Source: Cephalopachus bancanus
Taxonomy: Eukaryota > Chordata > Mammalia > Primates > Tarsiidae
Direction: 5' to 3'
Assembly (NCBI GenBank): GCA_027257055.1
Contig: JAPVLO010000019.1
Location: forward strand, 15,550,501 to 15,614,500
DNA: 64,000 nucleotides
The position numbers were made by a program, and so were the translations under genes. This document shows positions 22,392-34,545 of this stretch, in pieces; position 1 is the first letter of the stretch, and each line of letters starts with the position of its first letter. The notes under the pieces are model-generated. The model worked only from the letters and a program-made list of their open reading frames with translations, searched no databases and had not been told where the DNA came from.

Positions 22392-24683
22392 TTTTTTTCA
22401 ATTTGCTTATTGATACATAATTGTATGTATTCATAGGATGCATGTGAAATCTTGAAACATGTATATAATGTATGATAATCTAATCAGGGTATTTAAAATA
22501 TCCATCCCTTCTAATATTTATTATTTCTTTGCACTGGGAACATTTTAAATCTTTTCTATTTTGAAATATGTAATAAATTATTGTTTTTTAACACTTTTAA
22601 TTTTTATGTTATATTTGACACATAATAATTATACATATTTCCTTATATATTCTGGTTGTCAATCCTTTGTTGAATGGATAGTTGGTAAATATTGTCCCAC
22701 ATCCTGTAGGTTGCCTGTTTATTTTGTTGATTGTTTCTTTTGCTGTGCAGAAGTTTTTTAGCTTGATGTAATTTCATTTGTCTTTATTTGCTTTTGTTGC
22801 TTGTGCTTTTGAGATCTTACTCAAAAAACCTTTGCCCACATCAATGTCCTGAAGAACTTCCTCAATGATTTATCTGAATAGCTTTATAATTTCAGTTCTT
22901 TCATTTAAGTCTTTAATCCATTTTTATTTGATTTTTGTATATAGTAAGTGATAAGGGTCTAGTTTTAGTCTATATATGAATATCCAGTTTTCCAAGCACC
23001 ATTTTTGGAAGAAACCATCCTTTCCTTGATGTATCTTCTCAGTACCTTTGTCAAAAAAGCAATTGTCTGGAAATATGTAGATTTATGTCTATGTTCTTTA
23101 TTTTGTTCTATTGATCTATGTGTCTGTTTTTATGCCAGTACCTTGCTTAATTGGTTGCTATAGCTTTGTAGTATATTTTGAAAACAGGTTGTATGATGCC
23201 TCCACCTCTGTTCTTTTTTGCTCAGTATTACTTTGGCTATTTGGGGACTTTTGTGGTTCCACAGAAATTTTAGTATTGTATCTTCTATTTTGTGAAGAAT
23301 TTCGCTGGTATTTTGATAGGGATGGCATTGACTCTGTAGACATTTTTGGCAATATGAACATTTTAACAATATTAGTTTTTCCAATCTATGAGCATGGGAT
23401 AACTTTCTATTTGTGTGTCCTTAAACAGTGTTTTATAGTTTTCATTGTGGAGATCTTTTGCTTATTTGGTTAAATTTATTCCTGGGTATTTAAATTTTTT
23501 TTGCAGTTATTGTGAATAGGATTGCTTTAAAACATTTTTTTTCAGATTGTTCACTGTTGGAGTGTAGAAGTGTTTCTGATTTTTGTATGTTGATTGTGTA
23601 TCCTGCAACTTTTGTGAATTTGTTAATCAGTTCTAACAGCTTTTTGGTGGAATCTTTAAGTTTTTCTAAATAAAAGTACATGTTGTCTATGAACAACACT
23701 AATTTGGCTTATTCCTTTTCAACTTGGATGCCCTTTATTGTTTCCTCTTGTCTAACTGCTTTGGCTAAAACTTTCAGTACTACATTAAATGAAAATAGTG
23801 AAAGTGGACATCCTTGTCTTCTTCCAGAACATAAAGGAAAGATTTTCAGTTTTTTCCATTTCAGTATGATATTAGAGATGAATTTGTCATATACAGCCTT
23901 CACTGTGTTGAGGTATATTTCTCCTATATCCATTGTTGAGTTTTTATTATGAAGAAATATTGAATTTTTTCATTGAATGTTTTTTCTCTATTTATTAAAG
24001 TGATCATGTGGCTTTTGTTTTGATTCTATTAATGTGATGAATGCATTATATTTATTTATTTGTATATATTGAACCATCCTAGCATCCCTGGGGTGTGTCT
24101 CATTTGATTATGGTGAATTATCTTCTTAATGTGTTGTTGAATTCAGCTTGTTAGCATTTTGCTGAGGATTTTTGCATCTGTGTTCATCAGAGGCATTGGC
24201 CTGTCATCTTAATTTTTTGTTGTATCCTTCTCTGGTTTTGGTATCAGGGTAATGTTGACCCCCACAACAACAAATATAATAAGTTCCATCCTCTTCAATT
24301 TTTTGGAATAATTTGAGTAGAACTGATGTTAGTTCTTTAAATGTCTGGTAGAATTCAGGCCAGGTGTGGTGGTTCACATCTGTACTCCCAGTGTTTTGGG
24401 AGACTGAAGTAGGAGATTTCCTTGAGGCCAGGACGTTGAGAACAGACTGAGCAACATAGTGAGACACATCTCTATGAAAAATAAAACAAAATAAAATTGA
24501 CTGAGTGTGTGCGTTTAGTTTAACTACCTGGGGGGGGTGTTGCAGGAGGCTTACTTGATAGCAGGGATTCCAGGATGCAGTAAGTTATGATTGTGCCACT
24601 GCACTCTAGCTTGGGAAACAGAAGAAAGCCCTGTCTCTTAAAAAAAATGTTTGGCAGAATTCAGCAGTGAAACCATTAGGTCT
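22392..24683 (-). mobile_element. Old L1, 3' UTR and ORF2 part, split by an Alu
   Basis: 22392-22600 resembles the reverse of an L1M-type 3' UTR (TACATAATTGTATGTATTCA and following). From about 22650 the minus strand encodes ORF2 remnants: TTCAGSLVxW-type text near 24680 back to a reverse-transcriptase region near 23700. There the active site reads FIDN instead of FADD (LFIDNMYFYLEKL, minus 23696 onward). An Alu interrupts it at 24358-24644. It is clearly older than the 2421 and 6948 elements. Confidence 0.85.
24358..24644 (+). mobile_element. Old Alu inside the old L1
   Basis: A dimer with GGCCAGGTGTGGTGGTTCAC at the left and GATTGTGCCACTGCACTCTA at the right. The flanking 19-bp TSD (24339-24357 and 24645-24663, AAATGTCTGGTAGAATTCA with two changes) is still readable. 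The linker is expanded with AAAATAAAAC-type sequence. Confidence 0.9.
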
Positions 24684-24699
24684 TAGGCTACTAATAACC

Positions 24700-25078
24700 T
24701 ACTGCTTACCAGAAGCCTTACCAGTAACAAAAACAGTCAATGCATGTTTGTTATATATACATGTATATGCAGTGTACTGTATTCTTACAATAAAGTAAAC
24801 TAGAGAAGAGAAAATGTTATTTAGAAAATCATAAGGAAGAGAAAATACATTTACTATTCATTCAGTGGAAGTAGATCATCATAAAGATCTTCATTCTTGA
24901 TGTCTTTATGTTAAATAGGTTCAGGAAGAGGAGAGGTTGGTCTTGCTGTCTCGGGAGTTGTAGAGGCAGAAGAAAATCTATATCTAAGTGGATCCATGCA
25001 CTTGTGGATGCACTTGTGGATCTAAGTGGATCGATCCACTAAGTGGATCAATTCCGTGTCGTTCAAGGTCAACTGTAC
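24700..25078. mobile_element. Tigger-type (TcMar) DNA transposon fragment
   Basis: Words such as AACAAAAACAGTCAATGCAT, TCTTACAATAAAGTAAACTA and GGTTGGTCTTGCTGTCTCGG, ending in GTTCAAGGTCAACTGTA, match the terminal part of the Tigger group as I remember it. No transposase frame remains. Near the right end (24990-25050) GTGGATC-like units are locally repeated. Confidence 0.65.
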
Positions 25079-25082
25079 TCAT

Positions 25083-25312
25083 TTCTAATAGTGAGTTTGC
25101 TGGGTTGGGGAAGATGCGGAAAGGGGAGATGTTGATCAAAGGGCACAAAGTTTCTGTTAGACTGGAGAAAAGTTTTTACAATCTATTGCCCTGCATAGTG
25201 ACCACAGTTAATAATAATGTATTATATATTGCAACATTCCTGAAAGAACAGATTTTTAATATTCTCACCATGAAAAGATCTATGTATACATTACATAAAG
25301 ATTTATCAAGCT
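25083..25312 (+). mobile_element. Old L1 (L1M) 3' UTR fragment
   Basis: The sequence GGGGAGATGTTGATCAAAGG, AGTTTCTGTTAGACTGGAGA and TCTATTGCCCTGCATAGTGA follows the order of an L1M 3' UTR in sense orientation. No coding part is present. It is directly followed by the opposite strand of the same type of sequence. Confidence 0.65.
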
Positions 25313-25400
25313 AATTAACATATCCACTGCCTTACCTGCTTACTATTTTTGTGGTGAGCACGTTTAAATCTACTCTTAGCACTTTTGAAATATACAGTAC

Positions 25401-26474
25401 TGGCAACCAATTCCTGATCAAAACCCCAAGTGCCTATGCCATAAGAGATAAGATAGGAGGGGACTCAACAAACTGACAAGCGTCTGCAAAGCAAAATAAA
25501 CCATCAAGAGAGCAGGGAGACAGCCCACAGAATGGGAAAAAATATTTGCCAACAGTATATCTGACAAAGGCCTAACATCTAGGATCTACAAGGAATTCAA
25601 ACTTGTCAAAAGGAAAAAAACAAACAGCCCCATCAAAAAGTGGGTAAAAGATATGAAGAGGCACTTCTCAAAAGAAGGTGTACGGATTGCCAACAGACAC
25701 AAGGAAAAGTGCTCAGCCTCACTCATTTGCACGCAGAGAAATGCAAATCCAAACCACACTGAGATACCACCTAACCCCTATAAGAATGGCCATCATTTTA
25801 AAAAAAAACAACGACATGCTGGTGAGGATGTGGCGAAAAAGGAACAGTTCTACACTGCTGGTGGGAATACAAACTAGTGCAACCTCTTTGGAAGACAGTG
25901 TGGCAATTTCTGAAAGAACTAGAAATTGACCTTCCATATGACCCAGCAATCACTCTATTGGGAATATACCCAGAGGAATGTGAATCATTCTATAAAAAAG
26001 ATACCTGCACACGTATGTTTGTTGCAGCTCTATTGACAATAGCAAAAACACGGAACCAACCATGCTGCCCATCAAAGCTGGACTGGATAAAAAAAAATCT
26101 GGTACATATACACAATGGAATATTATGCAACCATAAAGAAGAACAAGCATATCGACTTTGCAGCAACTTGGATGGATTTAGAGTCTATCATACTCAGTGA
26201 TCTATCACAGAAACAACAGAATACCATATGTTCTTACTCATAAGTGGACCTTGAACAATAATCATAATACTATAAAAAGGGATTGGCAGTAGTGGAAAAC
26301 TGCCAGGGGAGGTGGGGTGGGATTGGCAGTTGAAGGAAACTGCCAGGGAAAGGAGGGGTACACCTCATCAACAAGGGTACCTGCACAATGAACATTTGTA
26401 TCCCTAAACCTGAATTGTACCCTACATCTTTAAAATTAAATAAATACATAAATATATAAAAATTTTAAAAAGAC
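25401..26474 (+). mobile_element. 5'-truncated young L1 (ORF2 C-terminus and 3' UTR)
   Basis: It begins within ORF2 (GGCAACCAATTCCTGATCAA), passes the C-terminal region and stops near 26252-26254. The lineage 3' UTR follows, with GGGGAGGTGGGGTGGGATTG and the tail CCTGAATTGTACCCTACATC. The TSD ATATACAGTAC/ATATACAATAC lies at 25390-25400 and 26475-26485. The frame is shifted near 25450, 25680 and 25880. Confidence 0.92.
25653..26200 (+). pseudogene. L1 ORF2 C-terminal fragment
   Basis: Overlapping frames give the ORF2 C-terminal text: [19 protein letters not shown], then [20 protein letters not shown] and TCTRMFVAALLTIAKTRNQP. Two frameshifts (near 25680 and 25880) split it. No upstream reverse transcriptase is present, so it is an inert remnant. 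Confidence 0.9.
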
Positions 26475-26560
26475 ATATACAATACATCATTAACAACTAT
26501 GGTCACCATGTTGCTTAGTAAGTCTCTAAAATGTTCTCCTCCTGAAACTTTTTCATCTGT

Positions 26561-28800
26561 TGGAGTCTCCTGTGACATGTATGGGCAAAGTCATCCTCCA
26601 ATAAATGTACCTCCTAGATCCCATCCTCGCTACTACTCTTTTCCCTTTGCCTAAAGAACTAACTGTGCCTTCTTGTGGTTCTACAGCACTTGTAACCATA
26701 GTTCATATCCTCTATCACCCTTTTGGTACCTTGCTGCATGTCTCGTCCTTCTGCTGAAATAAGCTTTCTTGAGAGACATCCTTATTTATATTTGCATCCC
26801 ATAAGTCTGGCAAAAGATACATAGGTGCCTACAGACTCTGAGAGTAGAAAGTGGCATTACAGTGGCACAATTAGTATTTCACTCCAACTATCAGTATCTT
26901 TCCAGAAGCCCAGTTTACTTCACATGCTAACCAAGCTGATGATTAGGGTATGGTTTAGTATGATAAGGACTAGAACTTGGTTAGTTTAGGTGACTTCAAA
27001 GATGTTTTTTTCAGCAGGTCTTTAACTGGATAATAAACAGGAGTCCCTTGAGGGAGGTTATAGACATCCTTACTGTCTATAAGGAGTCCCTTATGGGAGG
27101 TTATAGACATCCTTATGATCCTTATTGTTGCTTCCTTATGATCTTATTACCTATTCAAAACCTATCTTTCCCCGCAACATCCCCAGTGAAGATCATCTTT
27201 GTAGCTCAGAAGTCTGGCCCATCTGGTATAAAAAGGTGCTGTACTTTGTCTGGTTACACTAGCAATACTGAATCAGATGGTGGGTTCAGCTAGCTACAGG
27301 ATCACAGGGGATTGCTCCAAGTCTTGGGGAATTTGACTTTATTTACTGTCTCATTCATTCATTCAATTTTTCAACTACCTGTTTTCCATATACAGATCTA
27401 AACATTTACCAAGAAGAGAGTAAACTAAAACTTCTAAGTACTTACCCTTTACTTCACCTAAAGTCTTCTCTCCCTTTATTTCTTACTTCCCTTCATGTGG
27501 AAGGACATTTATTATTGCAATGCTCTGCATGGTCCTTCATGCTGAGTATATACAAAAAGCTAATCTCAATTAGTTAGGAACAACCAATGACTGAGTAAGC
27601 TGTCTCATGATGAGGTTCAGTTTAGAAAGACAGTTTGCCAAAGGTATATTACAATTCTCTTTATCATCTTACTCTTTATAAAGCTGATGATTGGGTCTAT
27701 TCTAAGCCTAACTTCATTACTATTTTTCAGTGGATTTCTGAATTGGATAGGGAAGATGGTTGACATGTATTGAGCCCCATTAAGCATCTAATAATTCTCA
27801 TTAGATTATTCTTTCACTCTATGTTTATCTGGACTTTTAGTCTTTCTTTTCCTTCTTCTTGTCAGTAACCACCAGATCAGAGATTATATTTGGTTTATTG
27901 CTTCTCTTCAGCAATCAGAAAGGTACAAGTAAATTTTTTTGATGGAAGAGTTAGAAAGTAGTCTCTTCTCACAACCTCACATCATCTACAAATTGAAGGG
28001 CATCATTCTCCCAGAGTTATTAATTCTAAAAGGTATGTGTCAGCATGTACATAGGGACACATCAAACCTCAGAAATGCATTTGTTTATTCATTCATACTG
28101 GTATTTGAATGCATTTGAACAGACTAAGCTGAGCTTTATCTTTGTTTTGAATAGTAAACTCTTTATTTACAGATGAGTTAAGTAAATGATAACTTATGCC
28201 AATAAGGAACATAAAGGAGTTTTACATTTCCATAAGCAATTTAGATATACTCATTTACATTTAACCATACTTATCTTTTATTATAGTAGATTAGATTTCC
28301 TAAAGATAATTTAATCAACTATATTATCAAATGAACTTGATATTGAATTATAAATTTTGATTGTGCTCTATTTTGATTAGTCTGAATTAATGAGGATTTG
28401 TATATTTCAATTCTGAATGTCTAACAGTCCAGAAAATTTTCAATGTAAACATCAATTCAAATTTTTTCTTAAGTGCCTGTTCTGAGCCAAGAATTATTTT
28501 TGACATTTTCTCATACTTATTCTGAAGACCCAAATCTAATTATTTTTTTAAAGATATAATTCTAATAATCAAGTCCATCCTGTACTTTGACAAAATAATT
28601 CATTCAACCGGTATAAAAAGAGTTATATATTTTAGGTATCTAAAATAATGAAGCTCTCTTAGAAGTTATAAGAAGAGTTTCAGAAAATATAAAGGATCTG
28701 AAATATTAACTCATAAATTTATTTTACAAAACTTTAGGAAAAAACTTCTAAGAAAAATGTTGACAAGCAAATGAAATGGAATCTCTCCTTAGTATGACAA
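26561..28800. other. Mostly unique DNA
   Basis: No gene recognised. A 43-bp tandem duplication sits at 27039-27123. The AT-rich part from 27300 contains a CATTCATTCATTCA run (27351 onward) that could be the end of an old LINE2, but I cannot support it. Confidence 0.5.
27039..27123. repeat. 43-bp direct tandem duplication
   Basis: AGGAGTCCCTT starts at 27039 and again at 27082; each unit continues with GGGAGGTTATAGACATCCTTA. The two units differ by only a few bases, so this is a fairly recent local event. Confidence 0.9.
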
Positions 28801-28802
28801 AC

Positions 28803-29126
28803 TTTGAGTTGGCAAACCACAACCTATGGACAAATCTGACCAATCACTTATTTTTGTACAAGCTGTAAACCGGGACTGTTTTACACATTTTTAAATGGTA
28901 AAAAAAAAAAAAAATACAAAGAGTAATAATTCATGGCATATGGAAATTATATAAAATTCAAATTTCAGTGTTCATAAAATGTTATTGGAACACAGCCATG
29001 CTCACTCATTTATGTTTTGTCTATGACTGCTTTTGTTCCGCAATGGCAGTTAAAGCTACATGGCCAACAAAACCCAAAGTGTTTATTATGTGACTCTTTA
29101 CAGAAAAGTTTGCTGATTCCTGCCAT
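28803..29126. mobile_element. hAT-type non-autonomous DNA transposon (MER3-like)
   Basis: One end reads TTGAGTTGGCAAACCACAAC and the other AGTTTGCTGATTCCTGCC; the two are inverted with respect to each other. The interior has GTTATTGGAACACAGCCATG and TGTCTATGACTGCTTTTGTT, which I know from a common mammalian MITE family. It carries no transposase and is split by an A run near 28905. The family name is less certain than the class. Confidence 0.6.
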
Positions 29127-30860
29127 AGAATATAAGGAGAAAGAAATTTCGACTATTATATAATCCTATCTCTAGGTTTATTAAGTTACGTGTGACAGCA
29201 GGTATAAATCAAGCCCGCATGATTCTAATATAACATATTCTTTAATCGTTTCTGACCTTTCAAAGTTAGTGAACATACTCTATGACACTGAGGCAGGAAA
29301 ATAAATACCTACACAATATACTCTTTAAAATTAAATGTTTGAGAAAATGCTGTAGGAATATATGTTTGTTGATATATATTTTCTTTATTATAAATATAAG
29401 AAATAAAAAAGCAGCATATATAATCGATGCCTCAAGGAAAAGAAAAATTAAATTGTAGTTTTAAGATGATCACAGGCAAAATTCTTCATGCTTTCTAAAA
29501 TAAAATATACAAAAATTCAGATACTCTGAAATTCTTCTCACTCTTGTCTTTTAAATGATAAATGAAAGCTATTTTTCTGTATCTTCATACTCATTAATCT
29601 CCTTTATGCATTTATATTCTACTTCATATAGTTGTCATAAATTTGCTCTTTATTATGCTCTTATAACTTCTAAAAAGGGAGGTGGGATGCTGCTCTTTTT
29701 ATTCTATAGAAGTGACTTCTACATTTGTGTTTATCTTGTTCTTTTTTAGTCTAAGTACTGTCTACCCACTTCCATATTCCCTGGTGAATGTCTCTCCTCT
29801 CATTTAGATTTCCTCCTTCGGAGACTTTATTCGTTCCTTATACCCCTCCCCAACGCCATTCCCCCACCACACAATTTCATTTTCTCTTGTGAATTTCCTT
29901 CTCCGTGACTCAGTCCAATTTCCCTTTTTTCCTTTTAGCTCTACATCGCACCAGCACCTGCCCATCTAATCTCCAGTTTCCACCCTCAGATCCAGGATCC
30001 TATCCAAATGCAAATTCTTCTCCCACACCCAAATACACCTGCCAACTACTCAGCACCACTTCACACAATCAGTACGCCTCTCTCTTGTCCCTGCTCCAAT
30101 TAAGTCACCGTCACTTCTGTGAGCATATGGCTTCTACACTGTGCCCTATTCCCTGCATCCGGGAAGATGTGTCCTGCCAAGGACACGTGAGCAAACCAGG
30201 AAAGGCTCACACATTAGCACTTCTACTACATTTCATTTCATGTGAAACTGCAATGTTTTAGAGGGCATATTAAAATGAATTATTTGGCTTATTATTAGAT
30301 TTCAACTTGCTCTAGAGCAGACAAACAAACCTCTACAAGGAAACCAGATTAGTAATTGAGGATGGAAGGAAAAAAAGAAAAGAAAAAGAATACATACACA
30401 AACATCTGTGCTTATTAATGCACATATTTATATTCTATGTAGTCACAAGATATGTTTGGATATGAAAGGCATCCTTTATTAATTACCTAAATCTCATTAT
30501 TCCTAGGTATATCCATCCATCAGGCCTCACCCAAATCAATTAAAACTGTGGTCAGTATGGACTTCAAATGGTATCAGTATTATTCCATGCACATGTGATT
30601 ACCATTTTATACTTATCAAGATTATTTCATAAAAATGGTCTCATTTAGTTATGCACTACAGGACCTGCCTTGTTCAGTACTTGTAGTCCATTTGGAGTTT
30701 TTAACAAAATACACTTTAAAGTCAGAGATGGGTGGTACATGCAGGATCTTAAACAAATTCACCATCCTTGAAAAGCTTGTCAGCATTAGACGAAAAAGAG
30801 ATGTGACATCTGAGCCAAACTTAAGGATATTAGTCATCTCAAACAGTTATAGAGGCTAAA
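29127..30860. other. Unique DNA, with a C/T-rich block
   Basis: AT-rich to 29750, then a C/T-rich block at 29750-30120. A 118-codon frame at 29905-30261 crosses this block. It is Ser/Thr/Pro-rich, has no domain I know, and there is no clear promoter or splice context. I do not call it a gene. Confidence 0.5.
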
Positions 30861-31215
30861 CACTATTCAAAAATTAAATCGAAGTAGACCTAAATGTAAG
30901 ACCCAAACTATAAAATTGTAAAACTGAGGAAAAAAAAACAATAGGAAAACTTGGATGACATTGGATTTGGCAATGACTTTTTGGATATGACAGCAAAAGC
31001 ACAGGCAACAAAACTTAAAATAGATAAACCAGACTACATCAAAATTTGAAACTTCTGTGGAAGGACACAATCAACAGAGTGAAAAGGCAACCTATGGAAT
31101 GGGAGAAAATATTTGTAAGACATATGTCTGATAAGAGGTTAATATCTAGAATCTATAAATAACTTCTACAATTCAACAATAACATCAAAACCAATTAAAA
31201 ATGGACAAAGAACTT

Positions 31216-32750
31216 TTCTCAATCAACTCATCTTTGACAAAGCCTCCAAGAACAGCCACTGGGGAGAAGAGAACCTATTCAGTAAATGGTGCTGGGAAAA
31301 CTGGCTGACCACATACAAAAGAATGAAACAGGACCCCTACCTATCAACATACACAAAAATCAACTCCAAATGGATCAAAGACCTAAATGTAAAACCTCAA
31401 ACATTAAGAATCTTAGAAAACACGGACGACACCCTTATGGAAATCGGAATAGGCAACCAATTCCTGATCAAAACCCCAAAAGAGATGCCATAAGAGATAA
31501 GACTGACAAGTGGGACCTCAGCAAACTATAAAGCTTCTGCAAGCAAAAGAAATCATCAAGAAAGCGGACAGACAGCCCACGGAATTGGAAAAAATATTGC
31601 GACCCAGCAATCCCCCTTCTGGGACTATACCCAGAGGAACTTAAATCATTCTACAAACGTGGGCAGTGAATTTGCCTAAGATCCTGCATGCTCCATTCAT
31701 CTCTGACTTTAAAGTGTATTTTGTTAAAAAAACACCAAAGGGGCCACAAGTAGTGAATGAGGCAGGTCATGTGGTGTGTAACTAAATCTTTATGAAAGAA
31801 TCTTGAAAAGCATAAGATGATAATCACATGTGCATGGAATAATATCTGACAAAGGCCTAACATCAGGATCTGTAAGGAACACAAATGAGCCGAAAGGGAA
31901 AAAACAAACAGCCCCATTAAAAAGTGGGCAAAAGACATGAAAAGATACTTCTCAAAAGAAAATATACAGGCAGCCAACAGACACATGAAAAAAAAATGCT
32001 CCACTTCACTAATCATCAGAAAAATGCAAATCAAAACTACAATGAGATAACACTTAACTCCAACAAGAAAGACCATCAGTACTAAAGCAAAAAACAACAG
32101 ATGCTGGCAAGGATGCAGAAAAAAAGGGGACGCTTCTACACTGTTAATGGGAATGCATACTAGTTCAATCTTTATGGAAAACAGTGTGGTGATTTCTAAA
32201 AGAACTAGAAATTGACTTTCCATAGGACCCAGCACTCCCCTTTCTGGGAAAATACCCGGAGGAACATAAATTACTCTACAAAAAAGATACCTGCATGCGC
32301 ATGTTTATTGTAGCACTATTTACGATAGCAAAAAATGAAGCCAACTGTGCTGCCCATCAAAACTGGACTGTATACAAAAAAAATGTGGTACATATACACG
32401 ATAGAATGTTACGCAGCCATAAAGAAGAACAAAATTATGGACTTTGCAGCAACTTGGATGGATTTAAAATCTATAATACTCAATAATCTATCACAGAAAC
32501 AAAGAACTGAGTACCACATGATCGCACTCATAAGCAGACCCTGAACATTTACATAATACCAAAAGAAAGGGATTGGCAGGAAACTGCCAGGGGCGGGGCA
32601 GGTGCACATAACATTCACATCAATAAGGGTACCTGATCTCAAGCCAGGCAAAGGGGGGGACCAAAGGGAAGCTAGAACTTTACCTGTACAATGACCACTT
32701 GTATACCTAATCCTGAACTGTACCCCACATCTTTAAAATAAAAATTTTTT
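31216..32750 (+). mobile_element. 5'-truncated young L1 with a foreign patch
   Basis: It starts in ORF2 (CAACTCATCTTTGACAAAGC) and ends with the lineage tail CCTGAACTGTACCCCACATC. A 17-bp TSD, AAATGGACAAAGAACTT (31199-31215) and AAATGAACAAAGAACTT (32751-32767), brackets the whole. Inside, 31600-31841 is a 242-bp patch that is not in order: 57 nt of downstream ORF2 sequence followed by 184 nt of non-L1 DNA. The ORF2 order resumes at 31842. Confidence 0.88.
31286..32544 (+). pseudogene. L1 ORF2 C-terminal fragment, interrupted
   Basis: Recognisable pieces are [24 protein letters not shown] text near 31320 in shifted frames and MKPTVLPIKTGLYTKKMWYI at 32335, ending with YHMIALISRP and stop TGA at 32544. 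This intact stop helps place the ORF2 end in the other copies. The patch at 31600-31841 and several frameshifts destroy the frame. Confidence 0.85.
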
Positions 32751-33550
32751 AAATGAACAAAGAACTTCAATTGACGTATCTCCAAAGATACAAATAGCCA
32801 ACAAACGTGTGAAAAGAAACTCAGTATCACTAATTATTAGGGAAATGCACATCAAAACAGTATCACCTCACATCCATTAGGGTGGCTACTATCAACAACA
32901 GCAACAACAACAACAGAACATAACAAGTATTGGCAAGAATGTGGATAAATTGGAACTTTTGGGCATTGTTGGTGAAAATGTAAAATAATGCCATTATGGA
33001 AAAGAGTAAGATGGTGCCTCAAAAAATTAAAAATGGGATTACCATATGATACAGCAATTCCACTTCTGGATATATACCAAATAGAATTGAAAGCAAGATC
33101 TTAAAGAGATATTTGTACACTCATGTTCACAGCAGAACAATTCCAAGAGTCCGTTAATGAATGAATGGATAAACAAATGTGATAATCACAAAAGGGGATA
33201 TTATTCAGCTTTAAAAAGGAATGAAATTCTGACACATGCTACAACATGAATGAACCTTGAGGACGTTATGCTAAATAAAATAAGCCAGTCACAGAATGAT
33301 AAATACTGTATAATTCCACTTATGTGTGATATCTGGGTTAGTCAAACCCGTAGAAATAGAAAGCAGGATAATAGTTGCCAGAGACTGAGTGAAGAAGGAA
33401 GTGGGGAGTCATTGTTTCTGTTTTGCAGGATGAAAAGATGCTGGAATTGGGTTGCACAATAATGTGAATAAACTTATCACTGCTGAACCGTACATTTAAA
33501 AATGGTTAAGAGGATAAATTTTATGTTATATGTATTTTGCCACAATTTTT

Positions 33551-33839
33551 TTTTTTTTTTTTTTTTTGAGATTGAGTCTCAAACTGTCACCCAGACTGGA
33601 GTGCAGTGCCCGCTTCCGGCCACCGCAACCTCGACCTGCTGGGCTCCGGTGATCCTTCCGCCTCAGCCTTCCAAGTAGCCGGAATTACAGGCATGTGCTA
33701 CGATGCCCGGCTGATTTTTTGATTTATTGTAGAGATGAGGTCTCGCTGCCCAGGCGGGTCTCGAACCCGCGGGCTCAGGCAATCCACTCACCTCAGCCTC
33801 CCAAGGCGCGGGATTACAGGCTGAGCCACCGAGCCCGGC
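33551..33839 (-). mobile_element. Young Alu, short-linker type
   Basis: A full dimer with a T run of about 25 and the TSD TGCCACAATTTTT at 33538-33550 and 33840-33852. It has the 5-nt left-arm deletion and a perfect B-box stem-loop (33754-33770). It is one of the three least diverged Alus in the window. Confidence 0.97.
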
Positions 33840-34474
33840 TGCCACAATTTTTAAAAAGCTTATGGCCCTCTCATTTTATAATATATTTTATGTTCCTCTC
33901 CCATATAACCCCTATCTTATCATACTAACCCCCATGTCTTTATAATAAATGGAAAGCAATTTTCAGGGAAGACAGCAGAGTGCACTTTGGCATTTGCCTG
34001 TGATGAGCTTATCTAGTGATTTCTTAGACTCTTGTCGTGATGAGGTTTGCAGCAAGGTGCCGTTTTGATTGCTCAGAGCCATAAATAGAGTCCCTAAATA
34101 CCATGATTACAAAAATCCTGCATGAGCATATTTGAGGAAGGTGTAGGGCCCAGTTTTAATTATATCTTTATCTCAAAGGAAAACTGTGAAGCATTCACAA
34201 GTTCAATTCAGAATGCAGGCTGACATCTGGTAAAGTATTACCATCCCCAAAAGCACTCCACATCAGCTGAAAAGACTCAGAATCAAAAGGAAAAGTGAGT
34301 GAACACCATGTCCACTGCAAGACCCTTGCTCATAGCACTGAGAGTTCTATACAAACCCCCAATTCTGTCTGCTGATATACCACCCTACTCCATTCCATTT
34401 TAGTCCCTCCAACAAAAATTGCACTGTGGTACTACCTGAGCAAATGGTACTGAATCTAAAGTCAACTAGTTTCT

Positions 34475-34545
34475 GACAAAGCCAGGACTGAAACCCAGGT
34501 CTCTTGACTTAGGAAGCCTGAGTGACATCACTCTGGAGGGCCTTA
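34475..34545 (-). repeat. MIR fragment
   Basis: AGCCAGGACTGAAACCCAGG followed by CTCTTGACTTAGGAAGCC is the reverse of the MIR region ahead of its core. It is short and diverged. Confidence 0.45.

Larger units (their letters stand above)
25313..26560 (-). mobile_element. Old L1 (L1M) 3' UTR fragment, opposite orientation, split by a young L1
   Basis: 25313-25400 and 26486-26560 together read as the reverse of an L1M 3' UTR: CTAATTAACATATCCACTGC, GGTGAGCACGTTTAAATCTA, then CATTAACAACTATGGTCACC and TCCTCCTGAAACTTTTTCAT. The young L1 at 25401-26474 is inserted between the two parts. Confidence 0.65.
30870..33858 (+). mobile_element. Old L1 (ORF2 part and 3' end) containing two younger insertions
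   Basis: The old element is 30870-31198, 32768-33550 and 33840-33858. It runs through ORF2 C-terminal text (GGAAATGCACATCAAAACAG, ATTACCATATGATACAGCAA) and ends in GGATAAATTTTATGTTATAT and a short A-rich tail. A young L1 (31216-32750) splits ORF2, and a young Alu (33551-33839) sits in the 3' end. It is diverged and not coding. Confidence 0.85.

Noticed and set aside
25653..26200. Active L1 ORF2
   Set aside because: Only the C-terminal part is present, with frameshifts; no reverse transcriptase.
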